From: Anarhynchus alexandrinus
Lineage: Eukaryota; Chordata; Aves; Charadriiformes; Charadriidae
Assembly: GCA_008711295.1 (NCBI GenBank)
Contig: VUYV01000154.1
Location: 699,718 to 763,717 of the forward strand
Direction of reading: 5' to 3'
Length of the DNA: 64,000 nt
Made by a program: the position numbers and the translations under genes. The notes beneath the pieces are model-generated. The model did no database searches. It saw nothing but the letters and a program-made list of their open reading frames with translations, and was not told where the DNA came from. Positions 1 to 11,468 of this stretch are shown here, in pieces; the first letter of the stretch is position 1, and each line of letters begins with the position of its first letter.

Positions 1-1452
1 CAAATCAGGAATTGCTTCACTGAAGTTGGTGGGTTCCATGCAGACATGGCCAATGTGAGATCCATCCCCAAGCCTGGTGTATTTAAACCAGACAAAATAG
101 AACATGTTCCATCGTGATGATATCTGGTCCCTTTACTCATCTCCTTCTCTCATGTTCTCATATATAAGATTAGACAAGAATTTTGGACGTTTCCAATAAT
201 TCATAACCTTTCTAAGTTAGAAATTTAACTTGATTTTGGAAATAAAAAGAACTTTAAAGTCGTTTGAAAAATAAACACACAAAGAGGTTATTCTTTTTAT
301 ATATTTTTTTATATATTCTTTATATATATATTTTCAGCATCTGTACCAATGCTGAAAATTCAGCTATATGTTTTCCTTTAAGAAGTTATCACCTCTGAGA
401 GCACAGTATATTGCCACAAACTATCCACAAGTGTCTCGCAGTGCTTTACAAAAAGCATTCATCTACTCTTTCAAATACTGAGCAGCAGCTGGGAGTGATT
501 CAAAGCTTCCAACAGAGTTCATGACAGATATGAAGGAACTGAAGAGAAAAGAAATGGAAAGAGGCACTGGCAGTTTGTGACCAACATGGGAGAGAGAACC
601 AGGAGGTATTCAGCGTGGTTAGGAACACTGAATTATTATGCCTCAGAAAGTCAGATGCCGGTGAACTCGCTACTTGTCAGTCCTGGAGAAAAGCAAGTCA
701 AAGAGCCTGGCAAACACAACCAGGTGTGTGGGACAAGTCTTAGTTTCTGATTTGCACGCTGCAAGAGAGCCTGCGACATTTCTTGCAACCAGCCTTGGTA
801 AAGAGAGAGCATAACAAAGGTGGCTTTGATGCACAAAACAAGCTGTGGTAGAGATTGGGAAAATTGTGATTATGTACGGTCTTTGAGAAGACAGCACTTA
901 CCTTTAATGTGAGTTTGCGTTAGGACTAATGTGAAACAAAGGGATTGTTCCAGATTATGGTCTGTGCTGACTGATTATCTGCTCTGTGAACCTTCAGTCA
1001 CAGATAATGCGTCTAAAAGCTCTGCAAAGCGTAGTCTCCATGAATCCCATGAATCTCTCTTATTCATATTACTAGCTCTTTTCCCTCAAACGGCACATCT
1101 GTTTTGGCTGCTGAGGTACCTCGGTGCTAGCTTAGATAAATCACGGTAGGTGAAAGATTGAACATGTTACTTGGCTTTTTTTGCTTGGCTTTTGACAGAG
1201 GCTGTGCTAAGGGTAGCAAATGTCAGCTACTGGAAAAGGCATCTGAATGCTGAAGGGAAACCAATTTTCTTAATTTCATTTTTCTTAGTTTCATTTTTCT
1301 TAAAAGCCCCTGGAACAGGGTTATGCACATAATGCAGTTGCTTTTAACTGAGGCTATTAGCTCAGATGTTAAAGTCCTCCTCTTAACTTAAACTGAATTT
1401 GGATACTTCACTGAAACAGCAACTCTGAAGTTGTCTGTACTTTTCTATTAAC
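1..1452. other. unique AT-rich sequence, no gene seen
   Basis: No coding or RNA gene is recognisable. The stretch holds an AT-only low-complexity patch near 296-345, a very weak ancient-repeat resemblance around 430-600 (a phrase like AGTGCTTTACAAA followed by a purine-rich tail, as in MIR/L3 relics), and a near-perfect direct duplication of about 16 bp (unit TTTCATTTTTCTTAG) at about 1269-1304. Short open frames on both strands show no family resemblance. Confidence 0.6.
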
Positions 1453-1661
1453 CACAGAATCACAGCATGGCCGAGGTTAGCAGGCGTCTCTGGAGATTTT
1501 CTCCTCCAATACCCCTGCTCAAAGTCGGTTAACCTACAACAGGTTGCTCAGGTTTGTGTCCAGTTGGGTTTTGGATACCTCCAAGGACGGAGACCCCACA
1601 ACCTCCCTGGGCAATCTGTGCCAGTGCTTGACCACCCTCATGCATTTTTATGTAATGTGTT
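1453..1661 (-). mobile_element. CR1 LINE 3' end fragment
   Basis: CR1 is a non-LTR retrotransposon that moves by target-primed reverse transcription, so most copies are 5'-truncated 3' ends. On the + strand this copy begins with a decayed tail (ACAGAATCACAGCATGG, compare TAGAATCATAGAATGG). It continues through the usual reverse-complement landmarks: a CTCAAAG phrase, CAGGTTGCTCAGG, CCAGTTGGGTTTTGGATA, CTCCAAGGA, CCACAACCTCCCTGGGCAA and CAGTGCTTGACCACCCTCA. The element therefore lies on the minus strand with its 3' terminus at the left. It is non-coding 3' region only, about 210 bp. Substitutions throughout suggest an old copy. Confidence 0.9.
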
Positions 1662-2369
1662 TCATTAATATTGTATGGAAACACAGTCTGATTAGGCTTA
1701 CAAATTAATGCTGGGGTTAAACGTCCCAGCTAAGACAGGCTAAACATATGTGAATTACTGACTTCTAAAAACTATCAATACATTTTTTTACTACAAATGT
1801 CTATGTGATTTAAATATTTGTAAACAAAGAGAAGAAGGTTTATGGGATGAAATAATATTTTTACCTAAATCAAATGTTTTACTGGAAAAAAAGATGTGCG
1901 TCATGCTCATATTACTTCAAGTCCTTGCACGACCACATCCTTGTCTCCTTTCTTACAGCTTCAGGTTTTACAATAACAACCAAAAAAAGCTATTTCTTTT
2001 TTTTTTTTTTTTTAATTTTCTAATGTCATTTGTTTGTCAAGGCTGCAGCCATACGGTTATAACAAGGAAGAAAATTAATTAATTCTTTTTTTCTTAGTCT
2101 CCCTTAGGTCTCTTGTTTTTGTCTTCCAACCCATTTGCTGGAAGGAGTTGGAGAAGGTCCAACACTGTGAGCAATACATATGTTGGGTTACCAAAGTTCA
2201 GCTGATAAACTATCAGAGGATTCATGGTTGTTGTGGCAATTAGTGCTCCTTATGTAGTGTGGTGTGAGTTTTGGTCTTGTTCCATATGCAACCATGGATT
2301 CTTCGGTCTGAAAAAGATCTCAAGAGGCTTTCTAGAAAATTCATTTTCCTGAGATAAAATGAACCATAT
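1662..2369. other. unique sequence with poly-T tract
   Basis: No gene seen. A run of about 15 T with T-rich flanks lies near 1997-2014. The rest is unremarkable AT-rich DNA between two CR1-derived relics. Confidence 0.6.
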
Positions 2370-2830
2370 TTATGTCATGTTTGACAGCTGCTTTCCTAGC
2401 CTGTTTTTAAAACCCCTTACAGAGGTGGGTGAGGAACATAAGCAACTGAGAAAATATCTTCAGTGTTTCACTAACGTTATTGTCAGAAAGCTTTTTTTAA
2501 CATTAAATTTTAATCTTTGTTGTTGCAATTAAATATCTGTTAGGACTTTCCTGACTGTCATGGCTAAGAAGAACAAGTTTTTCATTTTAGCTTTGTATCA
2601 TCTGTCTGCCTACCTTTTTTCTATTATCAGGTACCTGTCTCCTTCTGCTCTTTTTTTAGACCCAGTTTAATCAGTCTTTTCCTGGAGATTGTGGGGTTTT
2701 AGCCTTCTGATCATTCCCATAGCTTTTCTTTGAAATTTATCTAATTGAATCTGATGATTTAATGGTCACTGGGACCTGGAATAGGGTACATATTTGTTAC
2801 TCATATTCTGTGATGTCTTTTATCTTTTGG
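2370..2830 (-). mobile_element. ancient degraded CR1/L3-type LINE 3' region
   Basis: The order of phrases matches the reverse complement of an old CR1-family 3' region: GACAGCTGCTTTCCTAGCC near 2383, a CAGTGTTTCACTAAC phrase, GTCAGAAAGCTTTTTTTAAC then an AT-rich step, GTTGTTGCAATTAA, later AGACCCAGTTTAATCAGTC, a TTTTCCTGGAGA phrase, CCTTCTGATCATTCCCATAG, and finally CACTGGGACCTGGAATAGGGT. In younger copies these correspond to the phrases around the thinned 3' UTR. Divergence is much greater than in the other CR1 copies here, with many small indels, and no coding frame is left. The exact subfamily (CR1-L3, CR1-X or CR1-Y like) cannot be set by eye. Confidence 0.7.
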
Positions 2831-5800
2831 GTGTTTTCTTTTTTTTTTCTAGATGTTATTTATAAATATATTCTTTTATTCCTGCCTGAAATTTCAGCCC
2901 AATCATACATGCTTAGTAACCTTAAGAGGCTGAAATAATAGCTCTGCATGAGTGTGCATGATTATTGTCATCCATCAGTCAGGTAGTAAAAGACTTTATT
3001 TCTTTTGGAGGTTTGAGGTTTATTCCTTCAGGTCACCCCTGTAGCTAGTCGTAAGTTAGCAACAAGTCATAGCAGACAGACAGCCTGCACAGAACAGGAA
3101 AGTTGAGGTTTCTCAGGGAGTCTCTTCATAAATGCTGGGCTGTACTGAAGGCACCTCTCTCACAACAATCACCAGACGTATAAATCAAATAGAAAATTTC
3201 CAAATATGAATTAAGATTAAAATATTAAAACCCATGTGTAAGGAGAGACAGCTACATATAGAAATCGGTAAGGTTGCCACTCTAAATTCTAAATTAACAC
3301 TAAGTTATTTAAAAAATATTTACTTTTGGCAAAAGGATGTGTGAGAATGAGAGGGAAGAGGCGCACTCACCCTGATCTAACATCCCCATTACTCACATCT
3401 AGCGGCTTTGAAAATGATGCTACAGTTGCTAGGAATAGGTACGAATAACAGAGTCTGACATGTTGCAGCCAGGTTAGAATGAAGCAGAAAATGTCCTGCC
3501 TTTACAGTTTGTTTTTTTCTGTTAACTAAATAATTTAACTGTAAAAACTACGTGTGTCATTAAGGAAATATTATTTAGATTTCTATATCGAATTTCAAAT
3601 TAGCTACTCTTCAGGGTATCTTGACCTAACTTGAATGATATAAAATTATATCCCTCGTATGCCTCAGAGTGCATCAATGCAATTCGGTGCAATCAACAAT
3701 TATCAAAATGAGCTCCTCTTTCCCCCACGCAAGCACAGATATCTTCCGTATAGTTGCCTGTTTTGATAATAACTTAGATCATTACACGAGAACTTTACAG
3801 TTTTCATGAATTTATTCTTACTACTTCTGTGAGAAAAAAACACCAATGTGTTCTTTTATTCCTAGCTTAAGATGTACCACTAGATATAGACACACTATGC
3901 AACTTACTTGTGTAGGGGAATGGATGAAATTTAAGGTAGGCCATTGATTTTATGTTTAGGGTCAGCACTGTTAGAACTACAGTGTAACACTGGAAAATGA
4001 TCTTAGCTGTTCTCTGAATTCAAACAGCCTCTGTGGCCTGAGCTGTAATCCAGAGCATCTTTTTTTCAAAAGCTTATGTGCAGACTGAGCTGAGGGCTGA
4101 CTGCAGATCCCAACTCAACAAGTGATGTCAGAGTCCTTTTAGGAAGAACTACAGTCCTCTCTGCAAGGAAGAACCCAAGTTATCTTCTCTCTCTGACATG
4201 ATAGCAAGAAAAGATATCTAAAGTTACCCGGCCCATTCACACAGAGGTGGGAAGAGTTCCCTGTAGCTAAGTCTTCTCTTCGTAGGAACAGCTATAGGGT
4301 TGCCTCAGAGCAACCAAAGATAAGCAGTGCAGAAAAGTGGTTATTTTAGTTTTGAAGCCACTAGGAGGAAAAGGTGTATTCTATAAAATACCACTGAATT
4401 CACAAAGATTATTGATTACCTTTTTCTCCGCCATGTCCAATTCTGTGTTATTTGAAGGCAATGGAATTTTTATCCAGAAGTCCTCCATTTGAAGGAGACC
4501 AAATTTTCCAGAATTTGATTTTGAATGCAGCAGAAATGCCCGTACAACACAATACAAAAAATTAACTGATACAGCAGAAATTTCTTTCTGTTATAGATAC
4601 AGTTACAAACAAGACTCTTCTTACACTTGCCTGGTCAAACTGTCCCTTGAATAATACTAGCTCAGTCAGCACGCTGTCAAATTAGAAAGAATACATTTAT
4701 TGTGACTCAGAAGGAGCAAAAGGCATATCCTGGCACTAAAATAAGATGGATTAAGTTGATATAGAACTTACTTGGAGGTCACTTCTTTTCTCAAATCAAC
4801 ATTTGGCTTTGTGAGGAAGTAAGGGATCATATTAGCCAATATTACTTAAAGTATATTTAATGAAACTCTATTTATAGGCATGGCTGTATTTGACATTAAT
4901 GATTTTCGTGTAGTAATCACTCTTTATTCCACTTTTGTGTCTTAATCCTCTGATTTACAGGAACTTGAAGCTCAAACTTTATGTTTTTCAGAACAAAGGA
5001 TGCCTATGGCAAGGTTAAAACAACATAATTAAAGCACAGATTTATGTTTAAAAGCTCTGCTAACTTCCAATCTCCCTCTTACAGCATTCCCATATTATTT
5101 TCCTCACCTTTCTCCTAGGTAGTTACTGCATCATTGCTTTGGTGTACTTTTGTTTGCAATGTAGCTTGCTTCAAGAAAACGAGGGACTTTGCCTTTAAAA
5201 ATTGTTTTAAAGAAACTGTGAAGATTCTGCAGCTGCATTTCCTGGTTGAACAGTCCCTGATGGGACTGGGAGGGAGGGGAAGCCTCATTACAGAAGCTGG
5301 AAAGCAAATACACAGGACTTGGCTTGCCACGCATAGTCTTTCGCTAGAGTGCACACAGCTGCGGAGTCCCCAGAAGCATGGAAGTTGTTCTGAGGCAAGA
5401 CGAAGAAAAGATAATATAAGCCTTGGGAGAGTTATTTGGCACTTCAACATAGAAGTGCTTGTACTTCCATCTGGGTTGTACGCAAAATTATAGAAGCCAG
5501 AGCTATATCCTTCTCCTTGGGCTGTTGACAGGAATTTGGCTCTCACTTTAATGGATTTTTTATATGTTTGCCAGAAGGTTAGAACCACAAAACCTGTGCT
5601 GGAAATGGCAACCTATATTCTACGTATGAGTTCATGCTGGCAGATGGAGGACAGAAAGTCAAACCAGTTCTTTCATGTCCTTTGAGTCTAGCAGTTATGC
5701 CTCACAATGTTTTCTACTTCTGAACACTTGCTAGCCCTTTTCCAATATTGTTTGCATTAGCTTTTTCCGCTGTTAACTAGTTTTTTTCAGTATAATTCAT

Positions 5801-6091
5801 GCCTGGCCAAAGTGCTGCCCAAGTTTCTTGAGCAACCAGCTGCTTCTTTTACTTCAGCCTTTCATTTGACAGGCTTTGGAAAAAAAAAAAGTGCATCCAA
5901 TCAATCCACTTTGTTCTCTTCGATATTTTTTTCAATATCAATGGGGCATACTTCTTCATAAGTTAAAACCACGCTCTACGCTACTGACAGAATTAATGAG
6001 AGTGCTGTAAGGCAGCATTACTCCATCCTGATGTAACAGAGAGATGCACAAACGGTGTAAATGGGTGGAGGTGCACTGACCTCAGTTCTCT
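2831..6091. other. unique sequence, no gene seen
   Basis: About 3.3 kb of AT-rich DNA. The longest open frame (5115-5588, minus, 157 codons) overlaps a 119-codon frame on the opposite strand at 5134-5493, shows no family motif and no convincing splice sites, and is best read as chance. No tandem arrays or transposon termini were recognised. Confidence 0.55.
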
Positions 6092-6150
6092 ATGTGTGTG
6101 CGCATGTGTTTGTGTACACACAGGCACGCATGCATGCGTATATGTGTGTT
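6092..6150. repeat. alternating purine-pyrimidine (TG/CA, CG) tract
   Basis: A run of TATGTGTGTGCGCATGTGT, then TGTGTACACACA, then CACGCATGCATGCGTATATG, with only a few breaks in alternation. It contains two perfect palindromes, TGTGTACACA (6111-6120) and ACGCATGCATGCGT (6126-6139). Such tracts favour Z-DNA in supercoiled DNA and are often length-polymorphic. It lies about 20 bp from the 3' terminus of the adjacent CR1 copy. Confidence 0.8.
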
Positions 6151-6170
6151 TACTGACTCCAGGGATATGT

Positions 6171-6330
6171 CATCGAATCATAGAATCACTTTGATTGGAA
6201 GAGACCTTTAAGATCATCAAGTCCAACTGTTATCACTGCCAAGTTACTACTAAACCATGTCCCTCAGTACCACATCTACATGTCTCTTAAATACTTCCTG
6301 GGATGGCAATATAAACTTTAGTAAGAAAAG
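6171..6330 (-). mobile_element. CR1 LINE 3' end fragment
   Basis: The + strand reads CATCGAATCATAGAATCAC, then TTGGAAGAGACCTTTAAG, ATCATCAAGTCCAACTGT, ACTAAACCATGTCCCTCAG and a CACATCTACATGTCTCTTAA phrase. These are in order the reverse complement of the last about 160 bp of a young-type CR1 3' UTR, including its octamer tail, so the copy is on the minus strand. Homology fades after the GGGATGG phrase near 6300-6330. There is no coding content. An open + frame through it (6257-6451) is not a CR1 frame. Confidence 0.9.
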
Positions 6331-9300
6331 GACTACCCACAGAATTTTCAGTGGCAGCAGCCATTCCTCCCCTTCATTTTCAGCTTCTAAATCATTATTC
6401 TCTAAGGGTAGCAGTTCTGACTACATCTGTTATTTCAGGTTTCCCAAATAACTCGGTAAACTAAGGCACAATAGCAGACTCTGGGGAAAAGAGGGACTAA
6501 GTTTGTTGTACCAAAGATCTGAATATTACTCCCTCTACTAATGTGGAATAAATCAACTGACCGCTAGTAAACTCTGTATAGCTTCCATCGTGCTCTTTAG
6601 TATCACATTTAAAAAGAAAAAAGAGAAGTGTAAGCTTGAAGACAAATGTTCATACAGTGAACATAAAGGAACTATAATAAAATCTTGATTTAAGGCCAAG
6701 ATTTTAAATATAGAATGGATCCTTTTGATCATGTTGTCTGTTCTGCTCAACTCATGCCAAAAATTTTCACCTAATAGTTTCTGTTCTGAGCCACCGTGTA
6801 TGTTTTCTTTCCACTATTTCTTGCAAACTTCACTCTAGAGATGGCAGCAATTGTGGAAAAGCTGGTAATTGTGTACATAAAGCTTCTTGTTGCTCTGAAT
6901 TAAAATGTCCTCAGTGAGACAGTGGGCCTTTCAAAGACTTCAGCCAGCTGAGAATCACTCCCAACATAATAACTGCTCATCTATTACCAGATATTATGCT
7001 TTGACTCCTTCACTACCGCTCGCTCAAACTCCAAGAAGGTCAGGGAAGATGATTTTAATTTAAACTGGGTTTATTTTTATTGCTTTTTTCACTACCTCCA
7101 GAGTCAGGGTTTTAGCCAACATATAATATTCAATATTCTGGAATTTTCTTAATGTTTAGCTGACCATGTGTCATATGTTTAACAACTCACTAGCAATATT
7201 ATTCCCACTTTTAAAAAAAATAATAATTGGATCCTATGAATGCCAGAAAAATGTTCTCCATGCAACAACTTATTCTTTTCTTTAGAAAACAGACAATAAT
7301 TTATTTTAGTTCAAGCTTTGTTTAATGCTTTCTAAAACACAAAATTAACAAGAAGCGTTGTTTTATGGGTTTTAAGACTTGGGAAGAAAGTGTTTCAGAA
7401 TGGATTGAAAGCAATTGTTGATTTTCTTTGGAAATCCACATTCTCTGGAAATATAAGCTGGTTGACCTTGATGGAACAAGTTAGTTCAAAACACTGAGAA
7501 ACATCTCCATGCATTAGTAAGTGCCTGGTTCTCCCCTGTCTTTCCTATCTAATTGTGCTGCTCATTATATTTGCAACAGGATTTTATCTGGGGACCTGAA
7601 GAAATAAAAGCATGAGATGTGAATCTGTAATAATTTGGAGTGATAACAGACTACAACCTTTTGCAGAGGTAAAAGAGGTAAAAAAAAGAAGTTGCAGAAA
7701 TAAATTTATAACTCTATGTAACCAGTAGTTTACATAGTCATATATATCTTTGCAAAGATGGATGCAAAATACAATTTTCTGATGAAGTAACCACACAGTG
7801 CAGTGTCAAACATGAGAGAGTTTAGGTAATAATACCATCTTCACCTCCACTGTAGACTGTTTGTGCCCCCCTCCCCCCTACAAAGTACTGTGATTGTGTT
7901 TGATAAATAACTGTAAAAGGAATCTTTAACAGAGATAAATCCACACAGATCAATGGACTCCAGTTTACACCCCCTCAATATCTGGCTTAGTGCTAAGAAC
8001 TGGCATTTAGAATTAAGGACAAAAAAGATTTTTTTTTGAGGAAAAGAGATGTTATTGGCTGCCACTGGGGAGGAAAAGGAGACAGTGTTGGGGCTGGAAA
8101 CTGTCCAAACCAACCAACTCCGAAGGCAGTCAGATCCCTAACCTCTCACTGGAAGCAGACCTGTATCTGAGCAAAAGAGAGAGAAAATCCCGTGATTATC
8201 CAAAAGACCTCCAGACACTACCGTGAGCTCTTCACCACAGAAAGAAAAAGTGCTCTAGCAATTTCTTTTGCCTGGTTCTTCAGCACTAGCTCTTCATTTT
8301 AACAGCCAGATTCTCAAACAGTCCTTTAAAATGCCAGTGACGCTGCCTGTGATGCTATCTGCTTGCAACTGAAATTACCCAACATGCCTCCAACTGCTTT
8401 GATGGGAGCAGATTTTACATCGGCCTATGAACATGTGAACATAAAGAAGTTTTACCACCAGGAACCACCAAGGAAAATAAACCACTTACTAAAGTAAACT
8501 TATTATTCTGTAAAACTTTATTTTATGGGTACAGATGATCCCATCGGTAGGATTATTTCCAATGAACTAGCTACTCTGTCAGTCTGGCAGTCAACCCCAT
8601 GCACGTTGTATCTAATAACATCACGATACTTTTTGCTGTCTTTATTTTAACAGTCAGTTTACACAACAGGAACTAAGGCACAGAATTTGGGGGACATTTA
8701 AGCGTTGAAACGATATGACCTTAGAAGACTAGGCAACTTGATGAATGACGCAGAGGCCTCTTGTACGTTAAAAGAGTCAACCACAGTCCAGTAAGTTCTA
8801 GCTTAGAGGCATTTTTGCTTTCTTCACATGCTGAATAAATATTGGATGGATTTCCTGCTAACATGGAAAGATTCAGTCTCACAGTATCTCTGAAGATCAA
8901 TTAGCACGTAGGTTAATTTACAGTAGCAAGCAAAACCGTCAATTTTATGATTCCATGCAAGAGATTGTTGACTTTGCCAAAAGTTCCAATACCTTCAATT
9001 TCCAGGGTTTTTATCATATTTCACAAATTATGTTATTTTTAAGTAAAGCCCCTGGAGATCTGAGTTCCGGTGAGCATCTCAGCTAATGCTAAACACAAAA
9101 GTAAGACCTATGCGGTTCTTACAATTACTCTTCTCTTCCTTTCCTATCCTTTTTTTATAATGCTTATCTCAGGATGATTTGAATATCTTAAGATAAATGT
9201 ATGATTTAATTTGGAACTTTTGGTGGCACAACGTTGAGAACTGAAAGCAACTGCTAGATGCAGGCAATTAAATGCTGCAGCGAGGGACAAATCAGCATTC

Positions 9301-10740
9301 TTGAGCCAAATCCCTTTAATGATTCATGTCTTCATTGGCTCACCCTAGAGAAGGATGTGTAACACCCAGCTCGTTGCAGCCAGTTGGACCTATCCATTTC
9401 TAGAGCCAATTCAATCGGAGTAGCTGGGTGAATAATCATTCACATTGTAGTCCCTTCTGGCGTTAAAATTCATACCTTTTCCTGGCAATCTCAGTCCTTT
9501 AGCTTGTATAGTATTGATTTATACAACAAGAGCACAGGAGGTTTCCTGTTCCAGTCTTCCAGTCTGCGCATGATAAGGGTCACTGCATACATCCTTAGGT
9601 CCAATTGCACTGCACATTTTATAAGCTTTGGATAATACATAGGTCACTAACTGGAACACTGCACATTCATCTGATTTGCCAGCTGAATGCTAATAGGGCT
9701 TCAACATTTGTTCATTCAGCATTGTATTTCTAGTTATAACAGTTAACAAAACTTCTTTCCCAGGAATTGTGCTGGCTAAGGGAATCGTAGCAATGTTTAT
9801 TCCCATATTTATTCCCAAAAGGTTTCCTCTCAGTCCTGTCCCTCACTGACTCAGAGGTCTGTTTTGTATGAAGAAGACAAAGAAAAGGTTATATGGTTAT
9901 CCACAGAAAGCCAAGAAAACATACTTGGTGGCATGCCTTTTTCATTGTTACTTGGAAACCATTAAAATATTAAAATGTCTACAAAAGCAATAAAATGATC
10001 ACAGGAGTATGTGGTGATATTTAATTTTCCCACAAGTTAAATATCACTGATAATTAACTGTTAGAAGTTTATTTTGAAATGACATTTCAGTGGAATATCA
10101 GACCTTTACAACATAATTAAAGGTTTTCTCATTGTAATGGTGCCCTATTCCTGGTATGAAAGCTTTTTGAAATTATCTGTCTGCTTCATAAATGATTTTT
10201 TTTAACCTTTTTTTTTTTTTTGCCATTTAATCTGGCCATTTCTTGTTTTGTTTCTCTTTTAACTACTGATCATAACCATCACACATAGGTAATTTGGATC
10301 TCTAAGATAGTAAAATGGCTCACTTTTTTTTTTTTTTAATAGTTTGATCTGGTACTTTTCTCTGATTAGGTGGATTTTTGCTGCCAGTCTGGAAAGACTT
10401 TGCTGTTACTAAAGGCACTCCTTCAGGACACGTTTTTCTCACATTAAAACTGGGGATATTTAGGCAAATAGAGTCAAATTTTAAAATGTCCCCAGAATTA
10501 GGTTTTTGACACTCCTCAGATGTGCATTTTATACATATCACACCAATGTGTCATCTGTCCTGTAATGAAAAGAGAGAACAGTATCTTCTCTGCTGCTGTT
10601 GAGAACAGGTGTGACATAGCCAAGTGCAAGTGTAAAGACATTTTAGTCTAACAAGGGAGTGTGTGTAACATGACCTCCCCACTGAGAAAGATCCTTCCTT
10701 ATCACTACTCAGTAAAATTGGTTAATGTCATGCAGAATAA
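6331..10740. other. unique sequence, no gene seen
   Basis: About 4.4 kb without a supportable gene. It holds homopolymer patches (T runs near 10197-10222 and 10325-10340, a C-rich run near 7868-7880) and a weak MIR/L3-like phrase near 8655-8700 (an ACAGGAACTAAGGCACAGAAT stretch). Open frames here are all under 91 codons and lack motifs. Confidence 0.55.
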
Positions 10741-10774
10741 GGGGCGAGAAGGGTGGGGGGGGGGGGCGGGACGG
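10741..10774 (+). repeat. poly-G / G-quadruplex-prone tract
   Basis: GGGGCGAGAAGGG, then T followed by an uninterrupted run of about 12 G, then CGGG. The + strand has at least four G-runs of three or more within about 35 bases, enough for an intramolecular G-quadruplex. It sits about 145 bp outside the 3' edge of the solo LTR and is not part of it as far as I can tell. Confidence 0.75.
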
Positions 10775-10916
10775 TAATCCCTCTCAGAACATTTCTTGCT
10801 CTTTTATGAATTTCTTTGCATCAGAATCCTGCCTGCTGGAGGCATACACCATGACTAGGTCCAGAAGTCTTAGAAGGGCATTTCCCAAATCCCAGACTCT
10901 AACACCAGCCAATCAT

Positions 10917-11468
10917 CGTTGTGATTTCGCCATGGCCAGCAGCTCAGCACCACGCAGCCGCTCTCTCACTCCCCCCACCCAGCAGGATAGAGGAGACACT
11001 CAGAAGGCTAAAACTGAGAAAACTTGTGGGTTGAGATAAAGACAGTTTAATAAGTAAAGCGAAAGCTGCACACTCAGGCAAAACAAAATAAGGAATTCAT
11101 TCACTACTCCCTACCGGCAATCTCCTGGCCATCTCCAGGAAAGTTGCTTCATCACCTGTAACAGTGACTTGGGAAGACAAACACCATAACTCTGAATGTC
11201 CCCCTCTTCCTTCTTCTTCCCCCAGCTTTTATTGCTAAGCACAACACCATACGGTTGGAATACCCTTTGGTCAGTTGGGGTCAGCTGTCTCAGCTGTGTC
11301 ACCTCCCAACTTCTTGTGCACGCCCAGCCTTGATGCTGGGTAAGCACTGTTCAGCAATAGCTAAAACACCGGTGTGTTATCAACACTGTTCTCAGCATAA
11401 ATCCAAATCGTATCACCATACAAGCTATCATGAAGAAAACTAACTCTATCCCAACCAAAACCACAACA
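10917..11468 (-). mobile_element. solo LTR, ERVL class (TguLTR5-like)
   Basis: About 550 bp that I recognise as an avian ERVL-class LTR in reverse orientation. The + strand carries, in order, the inverted terminal part (GCACCACGCAGCCGCTC), AACTTGTGGGTTGAGATAAA, AGACAGTTTAATAAGTAAAG, AAGGAATTCATTCACTACTC, GACTTGGGAAGACAAACACC, CAACTTCTTGTGCACGCCCAG, GTGTTATCAACACTGTT and AACTCTATCCCAACCAAAACC, ending in ACAACA. Read on the minus strand there is an AATAAAAG TATA-type element at about 11226-11234 and an ATTAAA polyadenylation hexamer at 11046-11051 about 180 bp downstream, the right order for U3-R-U5. No internal retroviral gene flanks either side, so this is a solo LTR left by recombination. 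The flanking ATCAT and ATAAT could be a decayed 5-bp target duplication. The subfamily name comes from memory and needs a library search. Confidence 0.85.
11046..11051 (-). promoter_or_regulatory. LTR polyadenylation hexamer ATTAAA
   Basis: TTTAAT on the + strand is ATTAAA on the minus strand, in the sense of the LTR and downstream of its TATA-type element. Its position fits the R region of the solo LTR. Confidence 0.55.

Noticed and set aside
5115..5588. 157-codon minus-strand frame
   Set aside because: A 119-codon frame overlaps on the other strand. No domain, signal peptide or splice context seen; a frame of this length is plausible by chance in 64 kb.
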